Shown: positions 59,988-64,000 of the stretch, piece by piece
How the letters are laid out: every line of letters starts with the position of its first letter
Position numbering within the stretch: position 1 is the stretch's first letter
Assembly: GCA_964384025.1 (NCBI GenBank)
Contig: CAYLJJ010000013.1
Location: 1 to 64,000 of the forward strand
Reading direction: 5' to 3'
DNA from: CAYLJJ01 sp964384025
Lineage (GTDB): Bacteria > Myxococcota_A > Bradymonadia > UBA7976 > UBA1532
DNA length: 64,000 bases
Program-made: the position numbers and the translations under genes
Notes under the pieces: model-generated
Database searches by the model: none
Told to the model about the DNA's origin: nothing
The model's input: only the letters and a program-made list of their open reading frames with translations

Positions 59988-60853
59988 TGAGACAGCTCCA
60001 GAGAAACACAGCGCGCTTGGTTTTCACAGACCTCCAACCTAAGGGCTCCTGGAGGTGGAGGGTTCTTACGCAGCAGCACGAGACGGCGAGGCTCACCATC
60101 ATCTTTGATCAGAGGATCAGAGAGCTCTCGCTGAAACTTAAGAGGGGTCTCTGCGCTCAGCAACTTTACACTGTTGACTCGAAAGCTCGGCTGGCTGTGA
60201 TTGCTGATGTAGATCAAGCTTAGCCAGTAGCTCCCGAGACGCAGGGTGGGGCCTCTCTCCAGATAGATAAAATGCTGCTTCGCTCTGCGCCCCCCCTCTC
60301 CCAGAGCCTCTAGACCCCCTTCAGCTACCCAACGCAGGATCCTACGCTCCGCCTGGACCTGGAGGCTGGGGTTTAAGAGAGCCTCCAGGCGCGCACGCAG
60401 CTCAGGCTTGAGGGCCTCAGCGCTGGGCTGAAGCCAGCGCTCTAAGAGCTGGAGAGCGCGCTCTTCAGCCCGGCGTTTTGCTTGAGGAGCCTCAACCCGG
60501 ATGAGATCCAAGCGCGCCTCCTCTAAGCGAGAAGCGACCCCAATACGGGTGGTGAAGGGCAATCCATCGCGGGTCAGGATGGTCAAGTTGCTTATGGGTC
60601 GCTCACGGCGGACATAGAGGCTGTCCACCAAGGTGACTACAACCACCTCCCCTTTGATATGAACCGAGAGCATATCGGTGCTGCCCGGCACTGCTAAGCT
60701 CACGGCGTCAGGCATGATAAAGGTGAGACGCTTATCGAAGTACATCATCAGGGGCTCTGCTGGACCCTGAACACCCTCCTCTAGGCGAATGATCTGGGTA
60801 CTGCCGAGTGGAGTAGGGGTCGCGAGGAGCAGAGCGAGGAGAGAGAGAGACAT
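59984..60853 (-). CDS. Exported beta-rich protein, DUF2381-like
   Basis: A 289-residue protein with an N-terminal signal (SLLALLLATPTPLGS). The first 100 residues look beta-rich (MMYFDKRLTFIMPDAV, DMLSVHIKGEVVVVTLV). The middle is helical, and the end is again beta (YWLSLIYISNHSQPSF). Layout and context beside a kinase recall the myxobacterial DUF2381 family, which I cannot confirm. ATG at 60853 is preferred to a TTG 15 bases earlier. Coupled to the kinase gene. Confidence 0.55.
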   Translation of the reverse strand: MSLSLLALLLATPTPLGSTQIIRLEEGVQGPAEPLMMYFDKRLTFIMPDAVSLAVPGSTDMLSVHIKGEVVVVTLVDSLYVRRERPISNLTILTRDGLPFTTRIGVASRLEEARLDLIRVEAPQAKRRAEERALQLLERWLQPSAEALKPELRARLEALLNPSLQVQAERRILRWVAEGGLEALGEGGRRAKQHFIYLERGPTLRLGSYWLSLIYISNHSQPSFRVNSVKLLSAETPLKFQRELSDPLIKDDGEPRRLVLLRKNPPPPGALRLEVCENQARCVSLELSQ

Positions 60854-60908
60854 TGGTGAGCTTTCCAATTTTTCCCACTCTTACAATGAGCGAGATTTAC
60901 TAGAGTTT

Positions 60909-63900
60909 TCAGTCGAGTTCTAACTCTCGATAGTGTTCAAACCACTCTGAGAGCTGAAGCTCCCTCAAAAAATCAAGGAAGCTCTGCCGAAGCTGCCGCG
61001 CCTGCTCTCCCAACCCCAATCCCAAAAGGTAGCGTCGCAGGGCCTCATAAAAAGCCCTCAGCTCTGGGAATCGAGCCTGATCAAAACCCTGTTCAGGATG
61101 ATATTGGAGGTGCTCATCGAAGAGATAGAGCAGCTCAGGGATATTGCCAGTGCTGAAAGCCAGCGCCCTGCTCTCAGCCCGGACCTCCAGATACTCCGCG
61201 TTAAGCCCCAGCCCCAAGAGGTCATCGAAGAGTTCATGAAACTCCTCAAAAAGGCGGTGCAGGTTACCCAAATTCTGGTTGATGCCCGCAGCGGTGCGCA
61301 CCGCCTCCAATGAGCGCTGTAGCCACTCTTGAACACCCTGCTCTGAGCGAGCCTCATCTGCTCGACGACGACAGATCTTGCTGATCTCCACAAAGCACTC
61401 ATCGATGCGGCTGTTGCCATCGGGGAGGTGCTCCAACAGACGGATAGAGCGCTCCACCAGCTCAATGGCGCGCTCCTCCTCAGGGATCTGACGAGCCCGG
61501 CTGAGGAGATGATCGATGCGCTGCTCTAGGTTAAGAGGATCAACCCCTGGTGTCATGCGCTCCAAGGCACGAAAGTGCTCTCTCAGGCGACGGTAGCGCC
61601 CAAAGTCTCCTTGGCTCCGGTAGAACTCTTTAAGCTGCGCGCCCAGACGCTCCACATGCTCCACATCTCCCAACTGTTCAAAGAGGCGAATGGAGATCTC
61701 CAGGTGATGTCGCCCCTGCTCCTGCGAGCCCTCTTTAAAGCGGATCTCTCCCAACTGTAGATGGATAAAGGCCCGCTGCTCAGCGCTGAACTGCTCTCTC
61801 TCTCGTCTCAGCCGCTCCTCAATCTGTTCAAGGAGCCGCTCCGTGGGGAGCCGATGGAAGTTCCTCTGTCGATACTCCACCAGACTCAGGGTAAGCAGGC
61901 CATAACTGTCTCCCACCCGCTCGTAGCCCAAACGTGCACGTTGGAAAGCTTCCTGGCTGCGGTGACTCACCGTGAGCAGCTCACGATCTAGAGCCTCATA
62001 GGTAGCGTCAGCGACGACCTGTTCTAGGCCCAGGAGTTCCGCCAACTGGATGATCCGCTCGTGGGTCGCTTCAATATGCTCCACATCAAAGAAACCACAC
62101 TCCAAGACATCGATCAGTTCCTTTAAGCGAGGCGGAGGGCTCTTAGGGTAGAGAGGGAGCCAACGTTCCAGCAGCTCGGCGAAGCGCTCACGGGTCTCAT
62201 AGATCAAGCTGAGGAGGAGGATAAAGACCCTCAGGAGTGGGAGCCGCTTCTGACTCTCTTCGGCCAGCAACTCAGCGCGCGTGAAGAGGTCGATCGCCTG
62301 GGCTGTGCGCTCTGAGAAGGGTTGAAAGATCTCAGGCGCTTCAGCGAAGAGGTCTGGAGGAAAAAACTCACCGCTGAGGCTGTCAAAGTGGATCTCTACC
62401 TGTTGATGGATCAGCTCAGCCGCGCAGGTCGCAAAGAGCTCCGCCAAGAAAGCCGATAACCCCCAAGCCTGCCCCAGCGTTAGAGCTTCCTGGAGCAGGG
62501 GCGTAACGCGGCCATCTTCCAAACGTAGAGCAGCAGCCAAGCGCTCCACCTGGACCCGAAGCGCCTCCTCGCGAGCGTTCAGATCTCGGAGACGATCAAA
62601 GAGAAAAGGGAAGAGGCGATCATGCAGACCGATCCACTCCCACCGCCCCAAACCTTCTGCCAACCAAGCGTAGCCAGCGACCGCCAACTTTCGAGGAGCC
62701 CGCTCTAAGTTCTGGAAAAGCTTGACGCTCAAGCTGCGCGCTCCCTGATAATCTCCTGAGCTATACAGCAGCTCCAGGAGGATCTGAGAAGCTCTCATCT
62801 GAACATCTCCTCTGGGGAGATGACGAGCCAACTCCTGGGCGCTTTGAGCTGCTTGCTTGGCCGCGTTGAACTCTCCTCTCAATTGAAGCGCACGAGCCTG
62901 AGCGCAAAGGAGGCGAACGTGTAGGCTCAGGCGCTCAGGCTCCGAGGAATCGGGAAGTTTATGTTCAACCTGCTGTAACTGCCACTCCGCCTCCTCAAGC
63001 ACCAGCACGATGCGCCGCCTCTGTTCACGAGCGCTGCGCTTTGAGATCCGCTCTGAAGGTGGAGAGGGCTCTAAGAGCCGCTCCAACAGGGTGAGAGAAG
63101 CTTCTACTGCTGTCAGTGGACTGCCCGCTGCGACAGCATGTTTCACCGTCGCCCAGAGTTGGTCTTGCCCCTGTTCCTGGAGCCGTTGGCGGCGACGACG
63201 CTCGGACCAAGTCTCGGTGATATCGATACGATAGGGAGCTGAGGTAGCGGCGTGCTCAGGCTGAAAGCTCCCTCGAAGAACTCCTGCGATCTCTCTATGT
63301 AGTTCGATTCGGCGTCGCTCCTCTAAACCTTCAGAGATGCGTCGCGCGACCTCTACAGAGATAAAAGCCCAACCATCGCCGTGGGAGACAAGCAGCCCAG
63401 TTTCTGCCAGAGCTTTAAGACGCTGATGCGCTTGGTGGATCTCCAGCCCCCAGATCTGTGCCAAGAGGGGGGATTCAAAGACCGAACCCAAGACAGCCAG
63501 AGACTGAAACTCGCTCCTGATCTCCTCAGGCAAGCTGGGCAGACGATCTTGAGCCAGCGCCTTCAAGCCCAAAAGCTCTGGACGCTGAAGGAGGTGGGGA
63601 TCAGAGATCGGGGGAGAGCTTAAGGCGCTCTCTCGCTCAGCCAGACGGATCAGGGCCTCCAGCACCAGAGGGCTGCCTAAGCTCAGGGCCTTAAGTTGAG
63701 CTTCATACTGAGGATCTGGCTCAGCCCCTAGGCGGGCTTTGATGATCGCGCTCATACGCTCTAAGGAGAGCGGCTCCAAGCGGAGATTTTGGCTCCCCTC
63801 TAGAGACCAGGGACAGCTGAGATCGCTGCAGAGGATCAGCAAAAGTCGATGCCTTCCTCTCCTGAGCCTCCTCGCGATCTGAACCAAGATCTCCTGAGAG

Positions 63901-64000
63901 CTGGAGTCTAGGTGCTGAACATCATCCAGTGCGATGAGGATGAGATGATGACGGCTGATATCCAAGAGCAGCTCTGCGGCTCCCTGCCCAGGGTTTAAAT
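60909..64000 (-). CDS. Large AAA ATPase/TPR protein, 5' end beyond window
   Basis: The frame is open through the right edge, so at least 1029 C-terminal residues are encoded. Near the edge is a Walker B LILIALDDVQHLD with the sensor region LLLILCSDLS of a STAND/AAA ATPase of the type following a Ser/Thr kinase or cyclase domain. The remaining about 800 residues are helical TPR-like repeats. Internal TTG at 63965 is not a natural start, since it lies inside the ATPase domain. An N-terminal kinase is likely given family habits, but not seen. Confidence 0.8.
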   Translation of the reverse strand, partial: LNPGQGAAELLLDISRHHLILIALDDVQHLDSSSQEILVQIARRLRRGRHRLLLILCSDLSCPWSLEGSQNLRLEPLSLERMSAIIKARLGAEPDPQYEAQLKALSLGSPLVLEALIRLAERESALSSPPISDPHLLQRPELLGLKALAQDRLPSLPEEIRSEFQSLAVLGSVFESPLLAQIWGLEIHQAHQRLKALAETGLLVSHGDGWAFISVEVARRISEGLEERRRIELHREIAGVLRGSFQPEHAATSAPYRIDITETWSERRRRQRLQEQGQDQLWATVKHAVAAGSPLTAVEASLTLLERLLEPSPPSERISKRSAREQRRRIVLVLEEAEWQLQQVEHKLPDSSEPERLSLHVRLLCAQARALQLRGEFNAAKQAAQSAQELARHLPRGDVQMRASQILLELLYSSGDYQGARSLSVKLFQNLERAPRKLAVAGYAWLAEGLGRWEWIGLHDRLFPFLFDRLRDLNAREEALRVQVERLAAALRLEDGRVTPLLQEALTLGQAWGLSAFLAELFATCAAELIHQQVEIHFDSLSGEFFPPDLFAEAPEIFQPFSERTAQAIDLFTRAELLAEESQKRLPLLRVFILLLSLIYETRERFAELLERWLPLYPKSPPPRLKELIDVLECGFFDVEHIEATHERIIQLAELLGLEQVVADATYEALDRELLTVSHRSQEAFQRARLGYERVGDSYGLLTLSLVEYRQRNFHRLPTERLLEQIEERLRREREQFSAEQRAFIHLQLGEIRFKEGSQEQGRHHLEISIRLFEQLGDVEHVERLGAQLKEFYRSQGDFGRYRRLREHFRALERMTPGVDPLNLEQRIDHLLSRARQIPEEERAIELVERSIRLLEHLPDGNSRIDECFVEISKICRRRADEARSEQGVQEWLQRSLEAVRTAAGINQNLGNLHRLFEEFHELFDDLLGLGLNAEYLEVRAESRALAFSTGNIPELLYLFDEHLQYHPEQGFDQARFPELRAFYEALRRYLLGLGLGEQARQLRQSFLDFLRELQLSEWFEHYRELELD

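Overview
The window reads as chromosomal DNA of a Myxococcota- or Bradymonadales-like (former delta-proteobacterial) Gram-negative bacterium. The reasons are several Ser/Thr protein kinases (zinc-ribbon, TM-anchored and degenerate forms), FHA/TPR and DUF4388 receiver proteins, many lipoproteins, a secreted protein with a Cys-hydrophobic-Arg tail like MYXO-CTERM, and Na+-NQR. The lineage is inferred from gene content only. Genes are dense and often overlap by ATGA, TTGA or TGATG junctions; TTG and GTG starts are common.

Layout. 1-5.2 kb: a FisR-like sigma54 activator, a 10-bp-phased palindromic site, a -24/-12 promoter, then a sulfide-oxidation operon (SQR, DUF1641, DsrC, DsrE2, SqrR/BigR-like ArsR). 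5.3-8.4 kb: zinc-ribbon kinase, class I amidotransferase, MobA. 8.3-11.6 kb (minus): CcmH variant, CcmI-like repeat lipoprotein, QueC, QueE, FolE2. 11.8-16.9 kb: Fe-S operon MerR-IscS-IscU-IscA-HscB-HscA-IscX. 17.1-24.6 kb: nqrABCDEF with apbE and nqrM, then an HPt protein. 24.6-34 kb: EI24/CysZ-like membrane protein, lipoprotein, GlpK, a glycosyltransferase-ACP-SDR-ANL ligase cassette, DUF547, and a polytopic membrane protein. 34-45.3 kb: signalling/scaffold proteins (pseudo-receiver-DUF4388-J domain; FHA-TM-TPR; CheY), a very long S41 protease, and an M16 peptidase pair with a FliI/SctN-type ATPase between them. 45.4-50.8 kb: Prx5-Grx hybrid, histidine kinase, lipoprotein, HTH protein, secreted anchored protein.

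The accessory region is 50.8-58.7 kb. A pseudokinase is followed by a kinase-coiled coil-FGE gene that looks like a diversity-generating-retroelement (DGR) target. It converges on a GYF-FGE gene that stops exactly where a 237-bp inverted repeat ends and a DGR-type reverse transcriptase remnant begins. The repeats are in the same codon frame in both genes, so inversion of the 1.3 kb between them would move the intact FGE C-terminus from the kinase to the GYF protein. The block is bracketed by 109-bp direct repeats. Next comes a gene of unknown function, a circularly permuted tRNA-like element (YrlA/Y-RNA-like tRNA mimic, or a permuted tRNA), an odd tRNA-Gly(GCC) and a terminator.

58.7-64 kb (minus): the C-terminal part of a giant AAA/TPR protein that runs off the window, a secreted beta-rich protein and a TM-anchored kinase.
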